Source: Cheiracanthium punctorium (lineage: Eukaryota > Arthropoda > Arachnida > Araneae > Cheiracanthiidae). Taken from it: DNA of 64,000 nt. The position numbers were made by a program, and so were the translations under genes. Position 1 is the first letter of the stretch. Every line of letters begins with the position of its first letter. This document shows, piece by piece, positions 1 through 10,800 of this stretch. The DNA is taken from positions 62,001 to 126,000 of the forward strand of contig JAWZYV010012355.1 in assembly GCA_038373885.1 (NCBI GenBank). Reading direction: 5' to 3'. The notes under the pieces are model-generated. The model saw nothing but the letters and a program-made list of their open reading frames with translations. It was not told the origin of the DNA and made no database searches.

Positions 1-2581
1 TACAAGAAAAGTAAAATTTCTATGGAGGAAGCTGGCCTCAGTGCCGATCCTAGACCTTCGGCCGCCCACGTGCAAATTAAAATTGGCCGCCCCTTTTCTT
101 ACAAACCAACAAAATGTTTTAAAAAATGTATGGAAGTGTAAAAAGTATGGAATGGATGAAAAATACAATCTACAACTACAATAAGTATTTCTGATCTTTC
201 AAAAAATTATTACAATATTTTTCGAGTTTTCTTACAGGCAAATTCATCTATAACACTTGAAATGTCTATTGACTCTCAGATGTCACTTTGAATTGAAATA
301 ATAGCCAAATTCGTAAGCATTTCTTGTGAGATTGTAGATCTTAAGTAATTTTTAATCAAACTTAATTTTGAAAAGCTTCTTTCACCTAAAGCAACACTGA
401 TTGGTATCAGGGGCGGCCCTAGAGCCGGACAAACCGGACCCCTGTCCGGGGCGGCAAATTTTAGGGGCGGCATTTTGGCTCGAATTTGAAAGATACATTT
501 TGTATTAGTAAAAGAGTTAATAATATCATTCTATATAACTTTACTAGCTGATGTACCCATCCGTAATTGATGGGTTTTTACTAACCGTGCGAAATTTCGT
601 TTGCATTGTAGGAGTACAAAAAATGGAATTAGCATACTGGCAGAAATATAGAAAGCAAAGTTATAACTCTTGTGTATTGTTTAAAGATTACAGGTTAGAG
701 AGTAACAAATTACTGAGACAAACTGTCAATAGAGAAAATATTCTATATTAAAATTAGCGTTTTCTTTTAGTGGATGAGCTTCCTATATCAAGAAGTCATT
801 TAAAGTTACAAAAGAAGATGCTAGTAATGAATATTAAACTGAAAAGAGAATATCTGGAAAATTCTTTGTAATAGCAAGTAACCTATATTTAACACTGCAA
901 CGTCCGATTGAATTACATTTTGCTGATTTTACTTAATGCGCGAAAAACTTTATCAAAATTTACGTCATACCTCAAAAATAATTCAAATTTGTAGAAACTT
1001 AAAAACCTGAAATTTTAATTTATAACCGCCTACTATTTAACAAAATGTCATTTCATTCCCTTTTGTCTGACCACTAGTTTTTTTCACGAAGTGGTCACAC
1101 AAAATTTTCTCAAAATAATATATTTATATATTTAATTAGAAAGAATTCAAACAATGTTATTTAACTCAATCTCCTCGATAGTACCTGAATTTTGTTCTGT
1201 TAACTTTAGAAATTTTAATGTTATGGCTGTAAAATTTTTTCACAATTTTCTCAAAAAAAAAAGAATAATTAAAATTAAAAAAAGAAATCGACGTAATTTG
1301 TTTAAGTCGAACAGCCACCTATTGCATTACCTCCAGACGCCTTAAAGTGACGCCCTCCCTCTGTCTCCCCGCCCCCTAAAAAAGAAAAGAAAAAATACAA
1401 TGCAATTTTTACAAACCCTTTCAGCTTATTCAAATCTTTTAAAAATTTCGATTATGCTTTGTTACCCATCATATGACCTAATTTCATTCTGTTCTCTGAA
1501 TCAGTTTTTGATGGGTGCCAGAACAAACTTTTTAAGCGATTTTTGCAAAATCTCAAAGTCTAAGAATTATTTAAAACAATCTTGGTAACTATTGTTTCAA
1601 TTAACTTACCATTCAATATAATTGCAACTTTCATTCTATTCCATTTAGCCATTTTTTAACAAAGGGCGAACATACATTTACACACAGTTTTCAAACAACA
1701 GTTTTAAATCTCAAAACTTTTAGAAGAATTGGAAATATTTTAGCACCTGCAGTTTAAATTAAGTTGCCACTTTTGATGTTGCTATAAATTTCATTTCATT
1801 GCTTCAATTGTTTATATGTGATATGCAAACAAATATTTACACATTTTGCATAGATTTTTCACAAGTTTTCCAGTTGGATTCAAATTACACTTTGTTAATG
1901 AAATTCAACAAGCCAAATACTCACCCATATTTCTAGATTGCATTCCTGATGCAAAAAAAAAGAACAGATCGCATTCTTGATAAGGTATAAATGTATTGAC
2001 AAATGTAATTCCAGTGAGGCTTCTAAAATTGATGAAAGGATTTTAAGTTTTTGTTCCAATGATTTGGCTTCAGGATTATTTAACTCTCTCAAACAGTTCA
2101 CGTTCCTATGCTCCATTATTATTTAGTACAAAATCTTCAATTGCGTGAATCCATTAAGAAAGCTATTGCAGTCAAAAGACAACGATTTACCATCTGTTCT
2201 AAAACTCTCAAGAAACTGTAAAGATTTTTTGAAAGGATCTTCGATTGAATGTGATTTTAAATGAAATGTTCTGTTATGCAAGAGAACTGACCGACGAGAA
2301 AGTATTCTGGCTAACACTGAGTTTAAGCAGCCACGTAACATATTAATTTTGATAGGGAAGAGGGGGCTGATCTGGTGAAAGATCCTAAATTAAAATTTAA
2401 GATAGTTTTATTTTTTTTACAGTAAACAAAGCAATTAATACCTTAGAGTACAGATTTAATTTAATAAGTACCTAATGTAATTATTTTAAATTTTTGCACG
2501 ACATATATGAGTTAAAAGAGACTTAAAAAGTGCTAATTAAACATTATCTTCAATATCGTGTAACAGTGTTAAGACTGTTTA

Positions 2582-4260
2582 GGGGAACCTGGGGAGCCTT
2601 GACCATAAGGGAGGCTTGACCCACCCTTGAATTTCAGTATTTAAAAATATTTTAGCTTTCCCTCACTAGATGCAGTCAAAGCTACTGATGTAATCAGACA
2701 CCCATCATAGTTTCATCCAGTCAGTTCATAGTGGAGTGGAAATAAACAAGAAAGAAAGTTTTTCTGCCTAAAAAGTAAGTATTTTAAACATACTTTGTAA
2801 GAGTTTTTCAAAGAAAGTAATTGAATTAACTTTGAGCTAGTGGGATTTTATAAATACTGTCATATTAAGCTATTATTAAAGTAAAAAAAGTTTATAGAAA
2901 GAATCAGGTTTCAAATCACCATGCACCATTCTTTACAAAATGGCGTGATGGGGAGGCTTGACCCACTGTATGTAAGGGAGGGTTGACCATTGGGTCACGG
3001 CTCCCTTAGTTAAATAGTTTTGAAAATATAGCAATACTGCTTTTCAAACATTGTCATAATTAAAATAATACCTAGATATGAATATAAATAATTTTATATG
3101 TTTACAATAGGATAGGTGGTTGACAAAATGTTACCTACCAATTATTGTCCAATAAAAATTGTTTCAAAATTTAATACTAAAAACTAAATTATGAAGACGA
3201 GCAAAGTCAAGAATTTTAACTGACACACCAATAAAAAGAGCAATTGAGCTTGAACATGAAGAAAGAAAAAGACGGAAGGTGATCAAAATGCAGAAAACCA
3301 AGCATTCAAGGATCCAAAAAAAATGAAAAAAATATGTTCTTAGTAGTACAGAGAAATCTGATATTGATATCCCTTCTATCTGCAGTGACGAGGACACAGA
3401 AGAATTTGAAAGGGAGAATAACCATTATATAGTTGGCGACTTTGCTGTAGTGAAGTTTACAACAAAGAAAGATTTTTGTTATTTTGTTGGACGAGTGACA
3501 CGGGAGTTAGAAAACGATGAGTATGAAGTCACCTTTTTACGACGATGTGAACAATCATACACTTTTGTATATCCTGATAATGAAAACCCATCTGTAGTGT
3601 ATTTAACAGACATGACTAAATTGCCATGTCCTGTGTCATCTGGTGGTACTGAAAGAGTGATTATGAAAGTTCAATTTGATTTTGATTTTTCCCAATTTAT
3701 TCCATTAAGATAAATGTAAAATTTAAACCAATATTGTTACATTGTGTGCATTTTAATGTGTGTTCAATTTAAATAAAATATATCTTAACATAAATAAGAT
3801 GCAGGACTACTTACTTGGTTGTATGAACAGTGTTTATTATTTTTAAAATGTAGTTCAATATAATTATGCTCTAAATGTTCATAATGGTAGAAAATATTAT
3901 CTTAAAATGTTTTTCAGAGTGTTCAATTATCATATTGAAGATTTTATACTTAATGCTTATATAACTAATAAAAAAGATTTACTTTTATTTTATTTTAAAA
4001 TTATACATTACTGCCTGGGCCAAGCCTCCCATACCATGGGTCAGAGCTCCCTTATAAAGGGAGCCTTGACCCACTTTCCAACGTTTAAAAAAATATTAAA
4101 TTCAGAAAAGAAGAAATGCACAATTTATATTATCATAAATATATTCTTAATGCCAATAAAATTTCCTTTAAATTGCACTATAATAGGATTATTTTGCTGC
4201 CAAAATAAAATTTACGAAAATGTTTTTCCGAAAATGTGGTCAAGGCTCCCCAGGTTCCCC
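2582..4260 (+). mobile_element. pogo/Tigger-like element with 24-bp TIRs and TA target
   Basis: The left end begins GGGGAACCTGGGGAGCCTTG and the right end is its exact complement, a perfect 24-bp TIR. TA dinucleotides flank it (2580-2581, 4261-4262), as in the Tc1/mariner/pogo superfamily. Copies of GGGAGSCTTGACCCAC recur inside in both orientations. The element carries the C-terminal fragment of a protein (3330-3713) and lacks a catalytic core, so it is non-autonomous. It sits inside the inner hAT and is therefore younger than it. Confidence 0.85.
3330..3713 (+). pseudogene. C-terminal fragment of a pogo/Tigger-type transposon protein
   Basis: An open frame of about 127 codons runs from after a stop near 3328 to TAA at 3711-3713. 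It starts acidic (SDEDTEEFERENNHYIVGDF), then reads VVKFTTKKDFCYFVGRV, DEYEVTFLRR and FVYPD, and ends MKVQFDFDFSQF. This VGD-x-VxVKF...YxVGxV...EYEVxFLRR...FxxPD pattern is familiar from C-terminal ends of insect and arachnid DDE transposon proteins of pogo type, which agrees with the TA-flanked TIRs around it. A lysine/arginine-rich upstream stretch (about 3240-3330) lies in another frame across an A-run, suggesting a frameshift. No DDE residues are present and no ATG starts this frame. The family call rests on recall and has not been searched. Confidence 0.55.
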
Positions 4261-7086
4261 TATAGTGTAAACAATTGGAGTTAATGCTGACAGATGGGAA
4301 ATCATGGAATATAAACGCGCTTGATCTATTAAATGAAATAGTATCAGTTACGGCTTTATTAGGGAAAAAGGAAAGCCCAATTGAAATTTTAAAGCTAATT
4401 TTTACTCTAGATTTTACACCACATCTTGCTGTTGCTTCGAGAATTTCGCTTTCTTTGCCGATAATTGCGGCGAGTGCAGGAGAAGAGTTTCTCAAAATTA
4501 AACTAAAATTTTCTTACGTTCCACAACTCATCCAGATAGGTAAAATAATTTAACTACATTCTCTATCGAACATGAATTAGTTGAAAAATTGATTTAAGAG
4601 AAAAAGTCAGGAATTTTGCGGAAATAAAAGTCAGAAAAAAAAACTCTTTATTTTTCTTTATTTCTTTTGATTTTAGCTTAATGTGTGTTTTTTAATAAAT
4701 ACGGTTTTTCTTATGCTGTGTTATGTTGAAAGAGCTATTCCAGTTTTATTGGCATGAAAACAGTATCTGTGAACAATTTATTTCTTTTAATAGTAATTTT
4801 ACTGTGGGAGGGGCGGCATTTTATATTTTTGTCCGGGGCGGCAAAACTGTTAGGACCGGCCCTGTTGGTATAGTCAAAAATATTCTGAGTGCTATAGATA
4901 AATTGGAAAGATATGATGTTAAATCTTGACTTAATATCTGATTCCAAAATTTCTAATGGCTTTAACCGGCAAATATTTGGAAACAGATCTCGAAAACATA
5001 GAATTGCAACTGCATTTTACTGTGCAATTCTATACCGTCCTAGTCCCTTTCTATTTTTCCATCTTTATTTATTTGTAGTTTAATGTCCAAATCCATACAA
5101 CTTTTTTTTCAAATTGTCACTATCTTCAGAGTTAAACGTTAGTAAGAAACTGAATATTGAGAAACAGCTTTCCACCAAATCGAAACGTTCACCTACTGAA
5201 TTGAAATATTTCTAAAATTGTAAAATAAAAATTAATCTTAAACTTTTATTCAGAGTCTGTAACATCTTCATCATGTGATTCGTAGGGAAACATACGAGGT
5301 TTTTTCTTTCACGAATTTCAGGAAATTCGGGCTCTACATTAATTTCCTGTGCAATAATAAACGATTGATTGATAAATGTGGCAAAGCTTTCGTCATTTCT
5401 TTTCAAAATTAAATATGTTTTTAAATTTCTTAATGCTTCGACACATTCTGTTAAATCTATTTTCGATTGCTGCAACATTTTTGAAACAATATTTATTCTT
5501 TCTAGCAAATCGTGCCAAATCATTACTGAACATATAAATTTGAATGAACAAATTGTTTCCGTGAGAGATTTAGCTTATAGCTTTGCTGCACGATCTTTTG
5601 CTTCATGTGGAAGTTGATTCAACGCAACGAGGATATTTTTAAGATCTGTTTGCAATGGTCGTAATGCAAGTATTCGACTCTCCCTGCGAGTATCATTTAG
5701 CGGCTTTAAATAAAAGTTTGTAATTGTATTCTTTAAAATGTCCCATCTGTATATCGAAGCTGAAAAATAGTTGTATAATTCTTGAATAACATTAAAAAAT
5801 TGCAATCTCTCCACTTGATTTAGCAGCGTCGTTAATTACTAAGTTCAGACAATGTGCCGCGCATGGTGTAAAAAATGCCTAGGATTAATATCTAATAGTC
5901 TTTTTTACAGACCTATATTTCTTCCGCGCATGTTGGCGCCATTATCGTATCCTTGTCCCCGAATGCTTTGAACATCTAGATTTAAACTAGGAAGTACATC
6001 ATCTAACACAAAATTGAACAAACCTTCCCCTGTGGTATCTTTAATTTGGTAAAATCCAACAAAATATTCGAAATGACTGATTTGCTATCTGACATGTTCA
6101 CGCATCGAATTATAAAGATAATTTGTTCAGTGTGGCTAATGTCCGATGTGCTGTCCAATATAACAGAAAAATATCTGGACTTCTGTATTATTTTTATAAT
6201 CTGTTTTTTAGTAGAATCAGCTAAAAGTGCAATAATTTCATTTTGAAAATGTTGACCTAAATAATAGGGCATGCGGGTATTTTTATCCTTAGAGTTTTGG
6301 ACGTTATTTATAGGTTCAAGTAAAACAGGATCGAATTTGGCTATCATTTCCACCGCTTTTAAAAAGTTTCCATTTTTTTCGTATAGGTTTGAACTACTAC
6401 CTCTAAAAGCTAAGTTCTGGCTAGCCAAATATTGTACAATAGCAATCATTCGTTCGATAATTGCTCTCCATCGTTACTTTTCCAAAGAAAAGTTTTGTTG
6501 TTCTCTATCTATTGTGCTATTGTTGCTTAGCCGTGTTTTGAGCTCCCAAAAAGTCTTAACACATTTCATGTTTTGCACTATTCTCATGTCTAGAAAAATA
6601 GTCAGAGCAATGTTGCCAATCCCTATAAACAAGACTAATAAGCTGAATATTTTCTCCTTCAGACCCTCCAAATAATTTGCATGGAAAGCAAAATGCGGCA
6701 TCTAATGAAACAGAATATAACAGCCAAGTTCGTCTAACTTTTTCACCATTTTTCAATGAGTTGTAAACATACGAATAACTAAATTGTCTACCAGTTTCAC
6801 TTGTAAGAAATTTCAAATTTTCACTTTCAGACATAAATTCAGTCTCAATTAAAAGTTCCATAGTTCTAAAAGTTAATTTGGAAGGCCAAGTACCAGCATC
6901 ACTGACAGAAAACCAGAGGTTGTGCTTTCTTTGGATGTTCCAGGATGAGCCTCTGCGAGATCAGATTCTGCTATGTCTACATTCTCCAAAACCACGGTCT
7001 CATTCGAAGAAAAAAAAAGAAGAAAATCTGAAACACTTTCAGATATACACACTTTCAAATATGCACCAAATTGCTATATATTAAAA

Positions 7087-8181
7087 GCGTATCATGGTTT
7101 ATGCGTCGTCCCTATTTTCTTCCTTATTCCATAAGGTTGGAAAGTGTATCATTATTCATGAGTGAGCAGTATTTTTCTTCCTTGTTTTATGAAACCCATC
7201 TTTGGAATCGAAATTTATCTTGAAATTGCCTACTAAAACTATTTTACAATCTTCACCAAGTTTATTACAACTATACTTCACCGTTTTAAATATTGTTTCG
7301 AATGTGCATCATAATCCATGAGTGTGCCATGTTTGTCTTTCTTGGGTTGATTTCTACTTTAACGCCCCGACTCTCGCCAAGGTGGCGATCATTAAACATA
7401 TACAGCAACCATGACAACTTTTAGTATTTATGTGGCAATTGTAATTTAGAATTAAAATGGCGATTTGGAACAACCTGTAAAATACAGCATTCCGTTATAT
7501 TTTTATTTATTTTGGGTTGCCAATTAATGTAGTTTTCATAATTAAGTGTCTTCAAATTCCTTAACTAGTGCGTTTATCACTCATTTGTTCACTTTAGTTT
7601 TCATATAGTTGTTTAGGGAGCGTTGAAACTTGTGCATAACTCCTAGAGACCCATGACTCCAAACTCGCCAAAGGGCGGGGAATTTTTAGGTTGGCGAAAG
7701 TAGGGGCGCTAAAATAGGAATCACCTCTTTCTTGAACCATAAAGCACATCTTTGGAATTTAAATCTATCTTAACCTATGCCTATTGATATTGTTTTAAAA
7801 TCTTCACCATGCATATTGGAACTATAGGCATATTCCAACTATATCTCGTAGACATTTTAAATACTGTTTGGAATGAGCATCATAATCCATGAGTGTATCG
7901 TGCTTTTCTTCTTTGTTCTATAAAACACTTCTTCGGAATAGAGATCTATATTAAAGTCGCCTACCAAAACTGTTTAACAATTTTCGCCAGGCATAGTCAA
8001 ACTACACTTCACCTTTATAAATGCCATTTGGAAAGTGTATCATAATCTATGATGCGTGCCGTATTTGTTTTCACTGTTCTATAAAACACTTCTTCGGAAT
8101 TAAAATCTATATTTAAATCGCCTACTAAAACTATTTTACAATATTCGCCAGGCGTTTTCTAACTATACTCAAAATATATTT
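7087..8181 (-). repeat. ~160-bp tandem repeat upstream of the outer hAT transposase
   Basis: At least four diverged units begin with variants of GTGTATCATAATCCATGAGT at about 7146, 7305, 7876 and 8036, plus a partial one at 7087. Each continues through a block like TAAAACACTTCTTCGGAAT and another like TCGCCTACTAAAACTATTTT. The second unit is split by the MITE at 7345-7725. The array lies between the transposase start (7058) and the element's right terminus, where its promoter would be. Confidence 0.85.
7345..7725. mobile_element. MULE-type MITE with 9-bp TSD
   Basis: Termini of about 34 bp are imperfect inverted repeats: left GTTGATTTCTACTTTAACGC, right (reverse complement) GGTGATTCCTATTTTAGCGC, both running on to ACTYTCGCCAA. 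The 9-bp sequence TCTTTCTTG is duplicated exactly at 7336-7344 and 7726-7734. A 9-bp duplication with long G-starting TIRs points to the Mutator superfamily. There is no coding capacity. It interrupts a unit of the tandem repeat, so it arrived after the repeat formed. Confidence 0.83.
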
Positions 8182-8649
8182 ATAATAAATTGTCGCGTTT
8201 TGGCGCTCAGTTTAGCGATCATTTATCAAAAATGGCAAACATTATAATATTTTATTAACGACCCCCCCCCCTCCACGTTATCTTGGCAAACATATTTGAA
8301 AAGTGACTCGACTCGCTAATTGTACCAAAATCGTGTCTACACAAAAAGCAAGGTTGAAATTAATAGCACTCTGGCGCTAATTACGTTATCGGGAGGTGAA
8401 TCCAAACTGTCGTTTGGCTCTTCTGTTGCTCGTATTTTTGCACTACTGTCGTGGCGGACATCTTCGCATTCAGTCAAATTAGTAGAGTTAGATCTTAGAA
8501 AAAAAAAATTATATAAGGTCATTATTTTTTTTATGTTGGTTGATAATCATTTCGCCGCCCCTTATGTTTGGCGGTGCACCATCTTGCCCCCCGCTAGGAT
8601 CGGAACTGGCTGGCCTAAAATGATCCTAGCAGGTAAAACGATCCACATA

Positions 8650-8825
8650 CATGGGCGCCGGCAGCATAGGGCAAGGGAGGGCAATACCCCCCCTGGATTT
8701 TTGTATGCAGTGTTTTCCCTTGCTATTTTGCTCTTTCCAACATGGTAACCATACATTGAAGTAGTCTTTGCCCCCCCTTGAGTAGTCTTTGCTCCCCCCT
8801 GGGAAATATTCTGCCGGCGCCCATG
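8650..8825. mobile_element. 176-bp hAT MITE with exact TSD TCCACATA
   Basis: CATGGGCGCCGGCAG at the left is exactly complementary to CTGCCGGCGCCCATG at the right. The 8-bp TCCACATA lies at 8642-8649 and 8826-8833. The interior is C/G-run rich and includes a short direct repeat of GTAGTCTTTG (8761 and 8782). It lies only 34 bp outside the outer hAT's right TSD. Confidence 0.92.
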
Positions 8826-10035
8826 TCCACATACGATTTCTTCCATACAGGCAGCGCTATCTACCGAGTAACACATAAACTAGCTGTACCAAGTGAAGAA
8901 GAAGCAATGGCAGTATGAAAGAATCACAGGCCACAGTGGAGTATTCGTATCAAAATCCTGGCCAAAAGTCGAAAATTTTAAATTTGTTTAAAAACAGTAA
9001 TATATATGTTTTTGGATAGCCTAGTAACTGGTGCATCATGTAATGCATGTTTTTCGACCATAATTCATATCCAAAAGATGCAACACTCGGTTTAAAAGCA
9101 AGTTTCTTCATTTACGGCAAGAGATTTCAGCGTTTTCTATTACTTCGTCTTGCATTTTTTACGGGCTCTTTAAATTAATTTACTGGTTTGATACTTAGTA
9201 TAATTGTAGTAAAATATATGTATTTTAATTATATGTATCTATTAGCTTGAAAAAATAATATGACTTTATTTTAAAAAATTGTAAACTTTTTTTTTCTAAT
9301 TTTTTTTCAAAAATTCACATTTCAAAAAGCTTTTTGAAGGGGTGTCGCGGCTTGTCGCGCCCAATTTCAACTATAATCGTAATTATTACAGTATTGAGTG
9401 TCTATTCCAAGAAAAAAATGTTCCCCCAACATCCACCATTTTTATAAAAAAAATTATTTATATAGCGCCATTTTTATTTTTTCGATAATTTTTCGACGGG
9501 TGATCGCAAAAGCTATACAAACATACGCACTTGTATTTCTCATAAACTATAAATTATGTGCAGGTGTTTGGATAAAGGTATATAAAATTCATTTTAGTCA
9601 AGATTTAACATCAGTATTTTAAATTCAGTATGTAATTTCTTATTTTTCTGATGTAAATTTGCTATAAGAAGAAAATTTCTACATATTCCAAAATTGCCCT
9701 TTCTTAGTCATGTAAATAGTCCCATCTATTTACAGCTTAGTTTTCCATTTATGTAGTAAATTGTGTCCAAAGCAAAAACTCCCCATTTTTGGTTCTCAAA
9801 GGTTGGCAACTGTGACTTCGGGTCATTGAAGTGTGAGTGTGTAAACAGAAAAGTGCTGGCTTGAAATAAATTACTTTCTCCTCGAGCTTGGAATGAGATT
9901 TTATGGGTTTGCAAAGGGGGGCATCTTTTAAGCAGTGCCCTTATATGATCTGCTCTAGATAAAGGCCAATGAAAAAGAGCAAGCCTTATAGCAGTGAGAC
10001 CCTATAACTTCTTCTTCCAGAGGGGTCCGATGGTG

Positions 10036-10082
10036 CTCTCTCTCTCTCTCTCTCTCTCAAAAAAAAAAAAAAAAAAAAAAAA
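10036..10082. repeat. (CT)n followed by A-tract microsatellite
   Basis: About 11 CT units (10036-10058) run directly into 24 A residues (10059-10082), then a purine-rich GAAGAAGG stretch. Confidence 0.97.
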
Positions 10083-10330
10083 GGAAGAAGGAGAAGAAAA
10101 AGAAAGTGATTCTGAGTGAAGACGAATATCAGAGTTCAAAAGAATCGGAATGAAAAAGTTAATCTTCAGAAGTCATTAGAAAACTAAGATCCAAATAGTA
10201 ACTACATTTAGAAAAGTGGAAAATCTGAAAACTTTTATGATAAAAATTGATTTATAGATAAGTAGTATTATATTTATAAGTATTATTATAAGTAAAGTAT
10301 TACATTTATATATTTTTATTGTGGTTAAGG

Positions 10331-10659
10331 CAGCGTTTCTCAACCTGTGGGGCGCGCCCCCCAAGGAGGCGCAGAGCGTTTCCAGGGGAGGCACGAGAAA
10401 AACCAAAGAGCAAGTAATGATGCACGATTTTTAAAAATCGCCTAATTTATTCTCATTTTTACTCAAAAATATATCCATTTTCGCTTAAAATGTTCATTCA
10501 AACTTTACTGATAACATTATTTTGTAGAAAATTCGACTAAATGTACATTGTTAAAGATTAAAAAACTGAATGTATGCTGAACAATGTGAAGGGGGGGGGG
10601 TGCTACCGTAAGTTAGCCTTTGTTGGGAGGGGGCGAAGTTAAAAGGTTGAGAACCGCTG
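10331..10659. mobile_element. 329-bp hAT MITE with SPIN/Charlie-like TIRs
   Basis: The left end CAGCGTTTCTCAACCTGTGG and the right end, which reads CAGCGGTTCTCAACCTTTTA on the opposite strand, share the CAGYGGTTCTCAACCT signature of SPIN/Charlie-type hAT elements. An exact 8-bp TSD, GGTTAAGG, is at 10323-10330 and 10660-10667. The interior has no ORF and has G runs near the right end. It interrupts the tail of a SINE-like relic (10676-10800). Confidence 0.92.
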
Positions 10660-10675
10660 GGTTAAGGCACGGCTA

Positions 10676-10800
10676 TTTTCCTCACGGGAAGGTTGCCTTG
10701 GCGGAGGGCTTTTTAAGAGGCTCTAATGCGTATTCACGTGACATCTGGAGAAAATCGCCCAAAACTCCAGACCGTTAGATCGACAGCCGCGTGGTATTAC
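10676..10800 (-). mobile_element. SINE body relic
   Basis: On the minus strand it reads TCGATCTAACGGTCTGGAGT, then TTTTCTCCAGATGTCACGTG and AATACGCATTAGAGCCTCTT. It shares the core CTAACNGTTYGGAGTTTT with the SINEs at 26276, 28253 and 42962. Its tail (ACGCRTTAAGARC...AAGTCC...CCAAGG) is instead like the fragments at 15935 and 38867. The tRNA-like head is not clear. Confidence 0.6.

Larger units (their letters stand above)
2016..4553 (+). pseudogene. hAT transposase remnants of the inner element
   Basis: Two plus-strand segments resemble the C-terminal third of hAT transposases. Segment one (2016-2356) reads through NPLRKLLQSKDNDLPSVLKL, similar to the helical region before the dimerisation domain, and contains in-frame stops. 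Segment two (4275-4553) includes PHLAVASRISLSLPIIAASA, matching the usual xxALRIxLxLPVxVAS core, but the following RSFSKLKLIKNYLRS motif is degraded to EEFLKIKLKF. The pogo-like element at 2582-4260 separates them. The N-terminal two thirds are not recognisable between 480 and 2000. Similarity is by eye; a profile search against the hAT dimerisation family would settle it. Confidence 0.6.
408..4864 (+). mobile_element. Inner hAT element inserted in the outer transposase
   Basis: Termini are CAGGGGCGGCCCTAG (408) and the complementary GGACCGGCCCTG (ends 4864), both followed inward by paired blocks containing CCGGGGCGGCAAA and GGGGCGGCATTTT. The 7-bp direct repeat TTGGTAT flanks the element (401-407 and 4865-4871). 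An 8-bp hAT duplication that has lost one base at one junction fits. Removing the element plus one repeat rejoins the host transposase frame exactly. Weak hAT transposase remnants lie inside on the plus strand, and a third element (2582-4260) is inserted between them. Confidence 0.9.
276..7058 (-). pseudogene. Decayed hAT transposase, ZMYM1/TTF zinc-finger type, split by an inserted transposon
   Basis: Reading down the minus strand, recognisable blocks come in the order expected for hAT transposases annotated as zinc finger MYM-type 1-like. First is a TTF-type zinc finger with RTWLLYSVSLDAAFCFPCKL (about 6750-6660), then QNLAFRG (about 6410), then the catalytic-core block ending GQGYDNGANMRG (about 5960-5925). 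A central segment with YNYFSASIYRWDIL and EPEF-type motifs follows (5814-5250), then the C-terminal dimerisation block, with ALGERSFSKL and IKNYLRST, at 405-290. Subtracting the 4.46-kb insertion, the gene would encode about 770 residues, normal for the family. It is dead: frames change near 6900, 6570 and 6040, and in-frame stops occur near 6475 and 5900. The start at 7058 is the first ATG of the N-terminal frame, and the exact start is unproven. Confidence 0.9.
39..8608 (-). mobile_element. Outer hAT DNA transposon with exact 8-bp TSD
   Basis: The left end CAGTGCCGATCCTA (39-52) is mirrored by the right end at 8595-8608, whose reverse complement is CAGTTCCGATCCTA; both ends continue into GCCGCCCC-rich sequence. 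Directly outside lie identical 8-bp copies of GCTGGCCT (31-38 and 8609-8616), the duplication length typical of hAT elements. The interior holds a minus-strand ZMYM/TTF-type hAT transposase, broken, and about 1.5 kb of upstream sequence with a tandem repeat. The element is enlarged by insertions at 408-4864 and 7345-7725. Without these it would be about 3.7 kb. Ends, TSD and transposase type agree, so boundaries are firm; only the subfamily is uncertain. Confidence 0.93.

Noticed and set aside
8821..8840. CRISPR or other spaced repeat array
   Set aside because: Spaced identical repeats here and in the GCGAGAC arrays lie inside transposon termini with TSDs. No regular repeat-spacer structure is present, and the DNA is eukaryotic in character.
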